The position numbers and the translations under genes were made by a program. The notes below the pieces were generated by a model. The model had not been told where the DNA came from and did no database searches. It saw only the letters and a list, made by a program, of their open reading frames with translations. Shown here one piece after another: positions 17,440 through 26,849 of a stretch of DNA of 33,553 nucleotides. This DNA comes from Longimicrobium sp. (GTDB lineage: Bacteria > Gemmatimonadota > Gemmatimonadetes > Longimicrobiales > Longimicrobiaceae). The stretch is taken from NCBI GenBank assembly GCA_036377595.1, contig DASUYB010000013.1:1-33553 (forward strand), given 5' to 3'. Within the stretch, counting starts at the first letter, position 1, and each line of letters opens with the position of its first letter.

Positions 17440-18693
17440 TCACCCGGCCTGGCGCGAGAAGGACTCCGGCTTCAGGCGGTGATGGCGGAGGAAGTCCATG
17501 AACTTGAGATAGTCGGCCGCGTCCACGCCGATGCGGCGGAGCAGGCGCTTGTAGCTGCCGTTGCTCTCGGCCAGACCGCGCTGCAGGATCGCGCGCACCT
17601 CGCCGCGGCTGATCTCGCGCTCCATGAACGGCTCGCGCACCACGTCCCAGAAGCTCTCGCCGCCGCGCGACATGCGCTCCCACGCCTCGGCCGCCGCGTC
17701 GCCGCCGGGACGGGGGGCGGGGGCGTGGCCGTTGCTCCCGGCGGGCGCGTGGCCGTTGCCGCCGGGCGCCGGCGCCGCGTGCGCGGCAGAGCTCTCCAGC
17801 GCGGGGATCAGCTCGTCGACGGTGATCTCGCGCCCCTCGGCCAGGTGGAAGCCCATGTCGATCAGCCCGTTCAGCTCGCGCACGTTGCCGGGCCAGTGGT
17901 AGCGCCCCAGCAGGTCGTGCGCCTCGGACGACAGCGTCTTGCAGCTGCCGTGCGAGGCCAGCCCCGCCAGGCAGTGGGTGGAGATGAGCTCCCAGTCGGT
18001 CCCCCGCTCGCGCAGCGCGGGAACGTGGATCCAGAAGTAGCGCAGGCGATAGAACAGGTCCTCGCGGAAGGTGCCCGCCTCCACCATCGGCCGCAGGTCG
18101 CGGCTGGTGGCGGCGATCACCCGCACGTCCACGTAGCGCACCACCGATCCCCCGACGGGGACGACCTCGCCCTCGCTGAGCGCGCGCAGGAGCATGGCCT
18201 GCGCGGCGGGCGACAGCTCGCCCACCTCGTCCAGGAACACCACGCCCCCGCTGGCTTCCTCGAAGATCCCGCGGTGGTCGTTCACCGCGCCTGTGAAGCT
18301 GCCCTTGCGGTGGCCGAACAGCTCGCTGGCCATCAGGTTGCCGTCGTGGTACTGCGCGCAGTTCACGCGCACGAACGGGCGTCCCCGGCGCGGGCCCAGG
18401 AGGTACAGGGCGCGGGCGAACAGCTCCTTTCCCGTCCCCGTCTCGCCGGTGAGCAGGATGGGCGCGCTGGAGGCGGCGAAGCGCTCGAGCTTGCGCTGCG
18501 ACTCGAGGAGCGCGGCGTCGCGGCCGATGAGCGTGACGGCGTGGGCCGCGCCCCAGCTTTCCACCGAGCGCAGGCGCACCGCCTCGGCCAGCGGCGAGAG
18601 CGCGCCGGCGGGGGGTACGGGTCCGGCAGGGTGGGTGCGCGGGCTCACCGCGGCCTCAAACGCACGAAGCCGCCCGGGTCCACAGTGCGCCAT
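17440..18693 (-). CDS. Sigma-54-dependent transcriptional activator (bEBP) with GSFTGA loop
   Basis: About 417 residues from ATG 18693; a TTG at 18726 would add 11. The AAA+ domain has Walker A GETGTGKE (83-90), the sigma-54 contact loop GSFTGA (131-136, against the usual GAFTGA), Walker B VVFLDEVGEL (about 151), FREDLFYRL and WPGNVREL (267-274). The first 60 residues are short and carry no recognisable receiver, GAF or PAS domain. A Gly/Pro/Ala/His linker follows the AAA+ part, and the C-terminus (LQRGLAESNGSYKRLLRRIG) looks like a Fis-type DNA-binding helix-turn-helix of a variant type. The gene lies inside the RiPP cluster, and paired dyads occur upstream of three cluster operons, so it probably activates them. 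Confidence 0.9.
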   Translation of the reverse strand: MAHCGPGRLRAFEAAVSPRTHPAGPVPPAGALSPLAEAVRLRSVESWGAAHAVTLIGRDAALLESQRKLERFAASSAPILLTGETGTGKELFARALYLLGPRRGRPFVRVNCAQYHDGNLMASELFGHRKGSFTGAVNDHRGIFEEASGGVVFLDEVGELSPAAQAMLLRALSEGEVVPVGGSVVRYVDVRVIAATSRDLRPMVEAGTFREDLFYRLRYFWIHVPALRERGTDWELISTHCLAGLASHGSCKTLSSEAHDLLGRYHWPGNVRELNGLIDMGFHLAEGREITVDELIPALESSAAHAAPAPGGNGHAPAGSNGHAPAPRPGGDAAAEAWERMSRGGESFWDVVREPFMEREISRGEVRAILQRGLAESNGSYKRLLRRIGVDAADYLKFMDFLRHHRLKPESFSRQAG

Positions 18694-18884
18694 GACGGGC
18701 GCATCCGTGTTCCTCGGCGGCTTCAACAGCAGGGCGAGACAGACACCGGGGCGCGCAACTCCCCCGGCGGTGTGAGGGTGGAACTGTCATCTGCCCTCGC
18801 GAGACGCGGAGACCCGGCCGTGAGGAGGGCCGGGGGATCGACATCCCCTGGGGGAGATCAGGATAAGCCTCAAGAGCGCGGCTG

Positions 18885-20063
18885 TCAATGAACAGTCGTG
18901 AAAAATGTGCTTTCTGAACGCGGTTCTACACCATTTGTCCAAGGACGGCGGCGTGAACGGTACAGACGCGCCATCGCATCCTCCGACGCCAGCGCTTCCA
19001 GCGGCAGCGCGAAAAGAGCGGCGAGGAGCGCGCCCCGCTCCGCGGACCCGCCGCGGGCACGGCGCGCGGCGTCCCATTCGCCCAGCGCGGTGACCGCGGC
19101 GTGCGCCATCGAGCGCAGCACCGCGAAGGCACCCTCTCCCAGGGCGCCGCGATAGTTGGCCAGGCGCCCGCCGGGGCGGAAATGGGGATGGTCCTCGATT
19201 CCCAGGAAGCGCAGCGCCCAATCGGAGCGGTAGCGCCCGGCGGCGGCGGTGATCCCCGCGAAGTCGGCCACGATCTCGTCGAGCGCGTGGGTCCGCATCG
19301 CCCCCAGCACGCGGCGGCAGAAGTAGTGCGCCGCCTCGTGCTCCAGGCGGATGGCCAGCGAGAGCGCGTCCCACCTCTCCGGCTCCATCCCCATCTCCCG
19401 TGCCGAGACGCCGCTGTACGGGCCGGGGGAGAGGATCACGAAGCGGTCCTGGTACAGCTCCTTGCGGGGGATTATCTCTCGCCACGCCGCGCGCCATCCC
19501 TCACCGTCTCCCGGATGATCCGCCTCCCACGCCCGCCGCAGCGCGGCGATGCGGTCCCAGTTGGCGAACCCCGCCACCATCAGCGCGCCCATCGAGTCGG
19601 GGATGGGGTCGGGCTCGCCATGCCGCGCCAGCGCGCGGACCAGCGTGGCGAAGTCGTCGCGGCACCCGGCGGCGAGGACGGGGAGGCGTCCCGCGGGGGT
19701 GGGATGGACAAAGAGACGGAGCGCGTCCGGCCGCGCGAGCTCCACGCCGGGCCCGTCCGGCGGCGGCGCGCCGCGTAGGGTGGACGCGCGGTACGCCTCC
19801 GTCTCGCTCATCCCCCTGGCGATGGGGAAGGCGAGCTGGGGGAGGCGCGCGCGCAGCACGGGCCAGGCGCCGCGCGCCTCCGCCTCGGCCTGGTAGCCGA
19901 GCCACGCAGCGGCGAACGGTTCGTCGGGGAGGGGGAGCGCGGGTGGGCGCGGGGGGCGGCGGAGGTGGACGCGGGTGTACGCCAGCAGCTCCTCCACCTC
20001 GGCGGGGCCGGCGCCGTGGCTGCGGTGGACCGCGGCGCGGAAGGCCGCCCCGCGCGCGCTCAC
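18885..20063 (-). CDS. Unknown protein with HEAAH metalloprotease-like motif
   Basis: 392 residues from a GTG start that overlaps the stop of the gene upstream by four bases (GTGA), so the two are translationally coupled. Residues 242-246 read HEAAH, preceded by LAIRL, followed by YFCRRVLG and then LDEIVADFAG (262-271). H242, E243 and H246 with a downstream acidic residue (E263 or D267) would fit a zincin metal site of the HExxH...E type. There is no signal peptide. I do not recognise the family. The motif and its place between the exporter genes and the activator make a peptidase or a peptide-handling enzyme attractive, but this is inference. A non-enzymatic or lipase-like role is not excluded. 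Confidence 0.75.
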   Translation of the reverse strand: MSARGAAFRAAVHRSHGAGPAEVEELLAYTRVHLRRPPRPPALPLPDEPFAAAWLGYQAEAEARGAWPVLRARLPQLAFPIARGMSETEAYRASTLRGAPPPDGPGVELARPDALRLFVHPTPAGRLPVLAAGCRDDFATLVRALARHGEPDPIPDSMGALMVAGFANWDRIAALRRAWEADHPGDGEGWRAAWREIIPRKELYQDRFVILSPGPYSGVSAREMGMEPERWDALSLAIRLEHEAAHYFCRRVLGAMRTHALDEIVADFAGITAAAGRYRSDWALRFLGIEDHPHFRPGGRLANYRGALGEGAFAVLRSMAHAAVTALGEWDAARRARGGSAERGALLAALFALPLEALASEDAMARLYRSRRRPWTNGVEPRSESTFFTTVH

Positions 20064-21298
20064 CGCTGCCCCCGCGCGGCCAGCGTCTCGGGCGGGGGCG
20101 CGGCGGTGCCGGCCGCGTAGTCGAGGTAAACGAAGCGGCCGCCCTGCACGGTGATGGTGGTGATGGGCTTGGTGGGGAGGTCGCCGTTGGCGTCGTAGGT
20201 GAAGGGGCCGGTGACGCCCGCCCAGCCGCGGGTGGCGTGCAGCGCGGCGGCCACGCGGTCGGGCGCGGTGCTCCCCGCGCGGGCGATGGCGTCGGCCAGG
20301 ACGCGGACGGCGTCGTAGCCCAGCGCGGCGGCGGCGTCGGGCGGGCGGCCGTAGCGCGCGCGGAAGGCGGCGCCGAAGCGGCGCACCTCGTCGCGCGGCG
20401 CGTCGGGGTGGAAGGCCGCCACGATCGTCGTTCCCTCGGCCGCGGCCCCGGCGGCCATCAGGTCGGGAACGCCGAGCGCGTCGCCGCCCAGCACGGGCTG
20501 GGTGATGCCGCGGCGTCGCGTCTCGGACAGGAAGGTGGCGGCGTGCGGCGTCTCGCCGGCCAGAAGGATGGCGTCGAAGTCCAGCTGCTTCCACTCGTCG
20601 AGCAGGGGATCGAGCGCCGAGGCGCCGGGCGCGGCGTTGGGGTCGTAGCTCTGCCGCGCGGCGATGCGGATCCCCAGCTCGCCGGCGTGCTCCTCGAAGG
20701 CGTTGGCCAGCGAGCGGCCGTAGGCGTTGCGCACGTAGTAGATGGCGATGCTGCGCCAGCCGCGGCGGTGCGCGACGTCGGCCAGCTGCGCCCCCGCGGC
20801 CACGTCGCTGAAGGTGCCGCGGAAGACGTGCGCGTAGCGCGAGCGCGTGAGCTCGGGATCGGTCGCCGCGGGCGCGAGGAGGACGACGCCCGCCAGGTCG
20901 TAGATGGGCGCGGCGGGGATGGTCACGTACGACTGGAGATGGCCGATCACGGCAACGACGCCGGGGTCCTCGGCGAAGCGCTGGGCCACGAGGCGGCCCT
21001 CGTCGACGGATTCGTGGTCGTCGGCCGCGAGGATGCGGATGCGCCGGTGGAGGACGCCGCCCCTGGCGTTGACCTCGTCGACCGCCATGTCGAGCCCCTG
21101 GCGGTAGAGGAGCTGGCTGCGCGCGGCCCACGGCCACGCCGCGCCGATGACGACGTCGCCCTTGCCGGACTCGGCGCGGCGGAGGCGCTCGGCCGCGGGG
21201 TCGGCGGTGCCGCCGCACGCCTGCAGCGTAGCCAGCGCCGCCAGTGCGGCGAGCGCGGCGGCGATGCGGGCGCCGGGGAGCGAGCGGAACGTGCGCAT
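20060..21298 (-). CDS. Branched-chain amino-acid-type substrate-binding lipoprotein
   Basis: 412 residues. MRTFRSLPGARIAAALAALAALATLQAC is a lipoprotein signal with a lipobox (LQAC), so the protein is anchored on the periplasmic side. The rest is a type I periplasmic-binding fold of the LivK/Peripla_BP_6 kind: DVVIGAAWPWAARSQLLYRQ, GVVAVIGHLQSYVTIPAAPI and ALGYDAVRVLADAIARAG. No permease or ATPase for an uptake transporter lies beside it. The ATG at 21298 gives a sensible signal peptide; the frame continues upstream to 21409 without one. It overlaps the HEAAH gene by four bases. Given the cluster, it may sense or capture a peptide or amino acid, but its ligand is unknown. Confidence 0.88.
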   Translation of the reverse strand: MRTFRSLPGARIAAALAALAALATLQACGGTADPAAERLRRAESGKGDVVIGAAWPWAARSQLLYRQGLDMAVDEVNARGGVLHRRIRILAADDHESVDEGRLVAQRFAEDPGVVAVIGHLQSYVTIPAAPIYDLAGVVLLAPAATDPELTRSRYAHVFRGTFSDVAAGAQLADVAHRRGWRSIAIYYVRNAYGRSLANAFEEHAGELGIRIAARQSYDPNAAPGASALDPLLDEWKQLDFDAILLAGETPHAATFLSETRRRGITQPVLGGDALGVPDLMAAGAAAEGTTIVAAFHPDAPRDEVRRFGAAFRARYGRPPDAAAALGYDAVRVLADAIARAGSTAPDRVAAALHATRGWAGVTGPFTYDANGDLPTKPITTITVQGGRFVYLDYAAGTAAPPPETLAARGQR

Positions 21299-21644
21299 CG
21301 GCACCGCCTTCGGAGGGGGAAGCCCGGCTCCATCTCGGATCGAGACGGGCGAATGAATTCGCGGCAACAACGGCCCGAAGTCCGCCTTCGCGGACTCCCG
21401 CGGCGGCATCCGCGCGGACGGGACGCATCGAGGCGGAGACGGGCATCCCGAAACTGCATCGACGCGTCAGCGCGGCATCGACCGGGGCAAGTCGATGACC
21501 GGCGGCAACCTCGATCCCATCTACCCAAACGTCCGCGCGGCCGTCCGCCGGGTCCCCGGGTTGAAACCCGGGGCTGGAACTGCGGGAAGTCCGCCTTCGC
21601 GGACTGCGCGGAGACGGTCGAGCGCGCTAGGGGCGTCGATCCAG
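21299..21644. repeat. Gene-free region with two copies of a palindromic repeat and a hairpin
   Basis: The 18-base palindrome AGTCCGCCTTCGCGGACT occurs twice, at 21379-21396 and 21588-21605. Between them is CCCCGGGTTGAAACCCGGGG (21554-21573), a perfect 7-bp stem. No coding frame is convincing. These look like small dispersed intergenic repeats. The region separates the exporter operon from the binding-protein gene, so it probably holds the latter's promoter, which I cannot point to. Confidence 0.7.
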
Positions 21645-21689
21645 CGCACTCACGCACTCACGCACCCGCGCACTCAGCACTCAGCACTT
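21645..21689. repeat. Short tandem repeats just after the ABC transporter stop
   Basis: On the minus strand the units AGTGCTG and AGTGCGTG follow each other several times, beginning 3 bases after the stop codon of the gene ending at 21693. The same AGTGC core forms the heptamer array behind alaS (1301-1331). Confidence 0.75.
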
Positions 21690-21692
21690 CCC

Positions 21693-24581
21693 CTACGCGA
21701 TCTGCCTTCGCGCCAATTCCCGGAACGGCCCGTCCACCGCCATCAGCTCGTCGTAGCGCCCCGACTGGACGACGGTGCCGCGCTCGATCACGCAGATGCG
21801 GTCGGCGTGCACGATGGTGCTCAGGCGGTGCGCGATCACCAGGCGGGTGGCGCGCAGGCCGGCCAAGGAGTCGCTGACGATGGCCTGGGTGCGGTTGTCG
21901 AGCGCGCTGGTGGCCTCGTCGAAGAGGAGGATGCGCGGGCGCGTGACGATCGCCCGCGCGATCATCAGCCGCTGCCGCTGGCCGCCGGAGAGCGTCGTCC
22001 CGCCCTCGCTCACCATCGTGTGCATCCCCATCGGCATGGCCTTGATGTCGGCGTCCAGCCCGCTCATCCGCGCCGCCTCCCACGCGTCCTCGAGGTTCGC
22101 GCCGGTGGAGCCCACGATGTTGGAGAAGAGGTCGCCCGGCATCAGCCGCCCGTTCTGCAGCACTACCCCGATCTGCCGCCGCAGCAGCAGCACGTCCACC
22201 CCGCCCAGCTCCTGCCCGTCGAAGAAGATCGACCCCGACTCGGGCTGCTCGAAGCCCAGCAGGAGGCGGAAGAGGGTGGACTTGCCCGACCCCGACGGCC
22301 CCACCAGCGCCACGAACTCGCCCGGCTCGGCATGGAACGACAGGTCGTCGAGCACGTAGGCGCCGTCCTCGGCGTAGCGGAAGAAGAGGTGCTGCACCGA
22401 GACCTCGCCCTGCAGCACGCCCGGGTCCGCGCGCCCCGCGTCGATCTCGGGCTCGGCCTCGAGGATCGGCCGCGCGATCTCGTACTGGGGGATGGCGGAA
22501 AGCGCCTGGGTGACGGCGATGCTGGTGCTGAGCAGCGCCGCGGTGAAGGAGCCGAAGGCGGCCATGAACGCCAGGAAGTCGCCCGTGCGCATCCCGTCTT
22601 CCTTCCCCACCATCCCCGCCGCGATGGCGAAGACCACGGCCTGCGCCAGCACCGGGAAGCCGGAGTTGAAGGAGGCCAGCCCCCCCGCCGCGCGGCGCAC
22701 CGCGTACCTCAGCCGCCGCTGCTCGGCGAAGCGGTCGGCCCACAGCCCGAACGCGCGGGCCTCGGCCGCGGCGGCGCGCAGCTTGGCGATCCCCGTGAGC
22801 AGCTGCAGCACCACCCCCTCGATCTCGGCCTGCAGCCGGCTGAGCACCCGCTGCCGCCGCAGCTGCACCACGCTGCTGGCCACGGTCGCCACGACGAGAA
22901 GAGAGGCGAGGAACGTCGCCCACAGCGCCAGCCTGCCGCTGTAGTGGAAGAGCAGGGCGAAATTGAAGAGGGAGAAGAGAAGCCCGAGGAGCGCCGTGGC
23001 GGATGCGCCCGATAGCGCCTCGCGGATGGCGTCGACGCCCATGGCGCGCGAGGCCAGGTCGCCCGCGGCGCGCGCGCGGAAGAAGTTGGGCGGCAGCGAC
23101 AGGAGGCGGTCCCACACGGCTCCCTGCACCGCGCTTCCCGCCTTCCCCTCGATGCGCGTGAGGGCGACGGCGCGGGTGAGCTGGAAGAGCGCGGCGGCCA
23201 CGGCCACCGCCAGGAGGACGGCGGTGAGCTGCGCCAGCTGCGCCCGCTCCGCCCCCGGGATCACCGAGTTGAAGAGCAGCCCCGTGGCGACCGGGGGCGC
23301 CATCGCCAGCGCGCCGCCGGCCGCGCCCACGGTCAGCAGCGTGGCCAGGTCGCGCCCGCACCCCCGCACCCCGTGCCGCAGGAGCCCCAGGATCCCCACC
23401 GGCCCCGGCGCGAAGGGGCGGTAGAACGACCAGGCGAAGGGGGAGAGGGTGCCCGCCTCCTTCGCGTCCATCGGGGTCCGCGTGCGGTCTGTAGGGTCGC
23501 ACAGCACGTAGCGGTTCCCCCGCTCGGGGAGGAGCGCCACGGCGCGGAGGCCGTTCTCGCGCACCGCCAGCATCGGCCCGCCGTCGCGGCGCCACCAGTC
23601 GTCGCGCAGCATCACCTTGCGCGTCTGGTAGCCCGACGCGCGCGCGATGGCCGCCAGGTCGCCCGTCACCGACGCCGGCGGGGGGCGGACGGTGAGCCCC
23701 TGCGCCTCGGCCACCAGGCGGCAGGCGGCCAGGAGGGCGTTCTCCTCCTCGCCGGGGGCGCGCAGCCGCATCCCTCCCTTCAGCCGGCGCGGATCGATGA
23801 CCGTGGCCAGCCGCCCCGTGGCCCGCGCCAGCACCGCCCGGTCGAGCGCGGCGCGCCGGCGCAGCCGCTCGCGCCCCGTCTTCTCCTCCGCCTCCGCCAT
23901 CACCCCGGCGGCGGCCAGGACGAGGTCGTGCAGCCGCTCGAGCCCCACCCACGCTTCCGCGGCGGGGGGCATCGCCGTCCCCGCCGTCACCCGCGCCTCG
24001 TTCTCCGCCGTCACCCACGCCGGCGCGGCGATGGGGACGGTGGCGCCGCCGTTCAGCGGGAGCGCGCGCATCGACAGCAGGTAGGTCGTCCCCTCGCCGT
24101 GGCGGAGCCAGGCCACGCCGACGGGGCGCACCGTGGCGCCGGCGGCCAGCGTGCGGGTGCCGCCCGGCGCCAGGTCGTCGGAGCGGCGGGGGACGGCGTC
24201 GCGGGCGATCCCCGCGCAGAGCGCCGCGGCCCACCCTTCCACCGCGTGCACGGCCGCCTCGCGCTCGGCCCCGTCCGCGGCAAGGCGGAGATGCCCCTGC
24301 GCCAGCGCCAGCAGCCGCGTCCCCGCCGCGGCGGCCGCCAGCAGCCCCATCCCGTGCGCCCCGGCCGACGCGCCGAGGCCCAGCAGCGCGCCGCCGGACT
24401 CCACGCGCACCAGGTGGCGGCGCGGCCCGTACGGCTCGGCGTCGCGCACGCGCACGGCGAACACGTCCACGTGCCCCTGCGCCACCAGCCACGCGGTGTC
24501 GCCGCCCAGCAGGAAGGGCCGCGGGGCGGACACGGGCGCGCCGTGCGCCGCGAAGAGCGAGCGGAGGGCGGGCGCGCTCAC
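21693..24581 (-). CDS. NHLP-type bacteriocin ABC transporter, permease/ATPase with inactive front domain
   Basis: 962 residues from a GTG start overlapping the upstream stop by four bases (GAGTGA). A long N-terminal part (about residues 1-400) has a cyclic-nucleotide-binding-like beta region and a C39-like segment without catalytic Cys/His. After it come the ABC membrane domain and the ATPase: Walker A GPSGSGKST near 762, signature LSGGQ near 861, Walker B ILLFDEATSALD near 885. This is the second transporter of the NHLM (NHLP) export pair; its partner upstream holds the active peptidase. Together with HlyD and TolC it should form the export route for the mature peptides. The open frame continues upstream to 25172, but that part is a shadow of the partner gene. 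Confidence 0.92.
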   Translation of the reverse strand: MSAPALRSLFAAHGAPVSAPRPFLLGGDTAWLVAQGHVDVFAVRVRDAEPYGPRRHLVRVESGGALLGLGASAGAHGMGLLAAAAAGTRLLALAQGHLRLAADGAEREAAVHAVEGWAAALCAGIARDAVPRRSDDLAPGGTRTLAAGATVRPVGVAWLRHGEGTTYLLSMRALPLNGGATVPIAAPAWVTAENEARVTAGTAMPPAAEAWVGLERLHDLVLAAAGVMAEAEEKTGRERLRRRAALDRAVLARATGRLATVIDPRRLKGGMRLRAPGEEENALLAACRLVAEAQGLTVRPPPASVTGDLAAIARASGYQTRKVMLRDDWWRRDGGPMLAVRENGLRAVALLPERGNRYVLCDPTDRTRTPMDAKEAGTLSPFAWSFYRPFAPGPVGILGLLRHGVRGCGRDLATLLTVGAAGGALAMAPPVATGLLFNSVIPGAERAQLAQLTAVLLAVAVAAALFQLTRAVALTRIEGKAGSAVQGAVWDRLLSLPPNFFRARAAGDLASRAMGVDAIREALSGASATALLGLLFSLFNFALLFHYSGRLALWATFLASLLVVATVASSVVQLRRQRVLSRLQAEIEGVVLQLLTGIAKLRAAAAEARAFGLWADRFAEQRRLRYAVRRAAGGLASFNSGFPVLAQAVVFAIAAGMVGKEDGMRTGDFLAFMAAFGSFTAALLSTSIAVTQALSAIPQYEIARPILEAEPEIDAGRADPGVLQGEVSVQHLFFRYAEDGAYVLDDLSFHAEPGEFVALVGPSGSGKSTLFRLLLGFEQPESGSIFFDGQELGGVDVLLLRRQIGVVLQNGRLMPGDLFSNIVGSTGANLEDAWEAARMSGLDADIKAMPMGMHTMVSEGGTTLSGGQRQRLMIARAIVTRPRILLFDEATSALDNRTQAIVSDSLAGLRATRLVIAHRLSTIVHADRICVIERGTVVQSGRYDELMAVDGPFRELARRQIA

Positions 24582-26818
24582 TCGGCCTCCAGCAGCGCGC
24601 GGTAGGGGCCGCCGGCGGCGTACAGCTCGTCGTGCGTTCCCCGCTGCACCACCTTGCCGCGCTCCAGCACCAGGATCTCGTCGGCGTCGCGGATGGTGCT
24701 GAGGCGGTGGGCCACGATCAGGCAGGCGCATCCCCGCCGGCGCAGCGCGTCGTCCACCGCCGCCTCGGTGGGGGGATCGAGCGCGCTCGTCGCCTCGTCG
24801 AGGACGAGAAGCGAGGGATTGCCCACCAGCGCGCGGGCGATCTCCAGCCGCTGGCGCTGGCCGCCGCTGAAGTTGCGCCCCGCCTCCTCCACCCGCCCGT
24901 GGTAGCCCCCCGGGCGCGCGGTGATCTCGTCGTGCACGCAGGCGTCCCGCGCGGCGCGCACCAGCTCGGCCTCGGACACGCCGGGGTCCCACAGCGCCAG
25001 GTTGTCGCGCACGGTGCCGGCGAACAGGAACACGTCCTGGTCCACGAAGGCCAGCGACGAGGCGATGGCCGCCGGCGCCAGCGCGTCGCGCGGGCGGCCG
25101 TCCAGCAGCACCTCGCCCGCCCAGGGGTGGTGGAGCCCGGCCACCAGGCGCGCGATGGTCGACTTCCCGCACCCCGACTCGCCCACGAGCGCGATCCGCC
25201 GCCCCGGCTCGAGGACCAGCGACAGGCCGTCGATCAGCGGCGGCTCCAGCGGGCTGTAGCCGAAGGTCACCCCGCGCAGCTCCAGCCGCCCCTCCAGCCG
25301 CGGCGCCTCTTCGGCCTCGTCGGCCGCGAAGGCGCCGGCCATGGGGTCGGGAGTGGCGTTCAGCACGTCGTCGAGGCGCGCCAGCCCGCCCTTCACCTCC
25401 TGCAGCGTCCCCCCCAAGTCCACCAGGCGGTTGACGGGAGAGATGAAGGCCAGGAGAAGGGCCTGGAGGGCCACCAGCATCCCCATGCTCAATCTCCCGT
25501 CCATCACCCGCACCCCGCCGATCCCCAGCAGCAGCGCGGTGTTCACGGCCATCAGGAAGGGGGGGACGACGGAGAGGAGATGGGTGTACAGCGCCAGCTC
25601 CTGCTGCGCGTTGACCACCTTGGCCTGCTGCCCCGCCCAGCGGCTGAAGAAGGCCGCCTCGCTCCCGGTGGCCTTCAGCGTCTCGATGGTCTGCAGCCCG
25701 CCCATGGCCACGCCCATCAGCTTGCCGCGGTCCTGCTGCAGCCGCTGCGAGATGTCGGTGCGCCGCCGCGACACCCAGCGCAGCGCGAGGACGTTGAGCG
25801 CGGCCACGGTCACGCCCAGCCCCGCCAGGAGGAGGTCGTACTGCACCATCACCGCGGCGTAGAAGGCGATCACCAGCAGGCTCAGCAGCGTGGTGGCCAG
25901 CTCGCCGGAGAGGAGCTGGGCCACGCGGTCGTTGATGGCCACGCGCGAGCTGATCTCGCCCGCGAAGCGCTGGGTGAAGAAGCCCACGGGAAGGCGGAGG
26001 ACGTGCCAGAGGAAGCGCCCCGAGCTTCCCAGCGCCAGCCGCGTTTCCAGCCGCAGGAGCTGCCGCTGCTGCAGCCAGGTGAGCCCGCCCATCACCAGCC
26101 CCGCCGCGGCCATCGCGACGAGGAGGGGGAGGGTCCAGGCGGAGAGCCCTTTCACCAGCACCTGGTCCACGAACACGCGCGAGAAGGCGGGGGCGACGAG
26201 GCCGGGGACGACCAGCACCGCGCCCGCCGCCACCGCGAACGCCACCGCCGCCTGCGCGCCGCGGAGGCGCCCCCGCAGCGACTGCACGATCCCGGGGAGC
26301 GCGCCGCCGCGGGCGAACGCCTCGCCCGGGCGGAAGGTGAGGACCACGCCGGTGAACGCCTGGTCCAGCTCCTCAAGCGTGACGCGGCGTGGGCCGGTGG
26401 CGGGGTCGTTCAGGTACGCCCATCCCTTGCGGAACCCCTCCAGCACCACGAAGTGGTTGAAGTTCCAGTGCAGGATCGAGGGTACCGGGAGGTCGCGCAG
26501 CTGCGCCGGCTCCTTCTTGAACCCCTTGGCCACCATCCCGTAGCGGACGGCGGCCTTGACCATGTTGCTGGCCTTGCTCCCGTCGCGGCTGACGCCGCAG
26601 GCCAGGCGCAGCTCCTCGAGCGGCACCCAGCGGCCGTGGTGGGCCAGGACCATCGCCAGCGTGGCGGCGCCGCACTCCACCGCCTCGAGCTGCAGGATGG
26701 TGGGTACGCGCACGCGCGTCTGCGCCTCGCGCCGCACCAGCCGCAGCACGTCGCGCGGCCGGAACCCGCGCGCGGCCGGCTCCGGCTGCGCGACGGCGGC
26801 GGGCGCGGCCTCAGACAC
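24578..26818 (-). CDS. C39 peptidase-containing ABC exporter (NHLP family)
   Basis: 746 residues. The N-terminal C39 peptidase has the expected triad: Q43 and C49 in LQLEAVECGAATLAM, H122 in HWNFNHFVVLEG and D138 in YLNDPATG. It cuts leaders after Gly-Gly, which occurs in at least six precursors here (VAGG, AAGG). A six-helix exporter domain and an ATPase (GESGCGKST, FSGGQRQRLEIARAL, LLVLDEATSALD) follow. The start is GTG 26818 with GGAGGGGCGC before it. It overlaps the NHLP partner transporter by four bases. HlyD ends 177 bases upstream with a hairpin repeat between, probably still one operon. Confidence 0.95.
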   Translation of the reverse strand: MSEAAPAAVAQPEPAARGFRPRDVLRLVRREAQTRVRVPTILQLEAVECGAATLAMVLAHHGRWVPLEELRLACGVSRDGSKASNMVKAAVRYGMVAKGFKKEPAQLRDLPVPSILHWNFNHFVVLEGFRKGWAYLNDPATGPRRVTLEELDQAFTGVVLTFRPGEAFARGGALPGIVQSLRGRLRGAQAAVAFAVAAGAVLVVPGLVAPAFSRVFVDQVLVKGLSAWTLPLLVAMAAAGLVMGGLTWLQQRQLLRLETRLALGSSGRFLWHVLRLPVGFFTQRFAGEISSRVAINDRVAQLLSGELATTLLSLLVIAFYAAVMVQYDLLLAGLGVTVAALNVLALRWVSRRRTDISQRLQQDRGKLMGVAMGGLQTIETLKATGSEAAFFSRWAGQQAKVVNAQQELALYTHLLSVVPPFLMAVNTALLLGIGGVRVMDGRLSMGMLVALQALLLAFISPVNRLVDLGGTLQEVKGGLARLDDVLNATPDPMAGAFAADEAEEAPRLEGRLELRGVTFGYSPLEPPLIDGLSLVLEPGRRIALVGESGCGKSTIARLVAGLHHPWAGEVLLDGRPRDALAPAAIASSLAFVDQDVFLFAGTVRDNLALWDPGVSEAELVRAARDACVHDEITARPGGYHGRVEEAGRNFSGGQRQRLEIARALVGNPSLLVLDEATSALDPPTEAAVDDALRRRGCACLIVAHRLSTIRDADEILVLERGKVVQRGTHDELYAAGGPYRALLEAE

Positions 26819-26849
26819 GCGCCCCTCCGGCCGTCATCCAGAAAGAAGG

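Noticed and set aside
24582-25172. N-terminal extension of the NHLP transporter frame up to 25172
   Set aside because: That part overlaps the ATPase of the C39 transporter in another frame and is not protein-like; the GTGA junction at 24581 gives a natural start.
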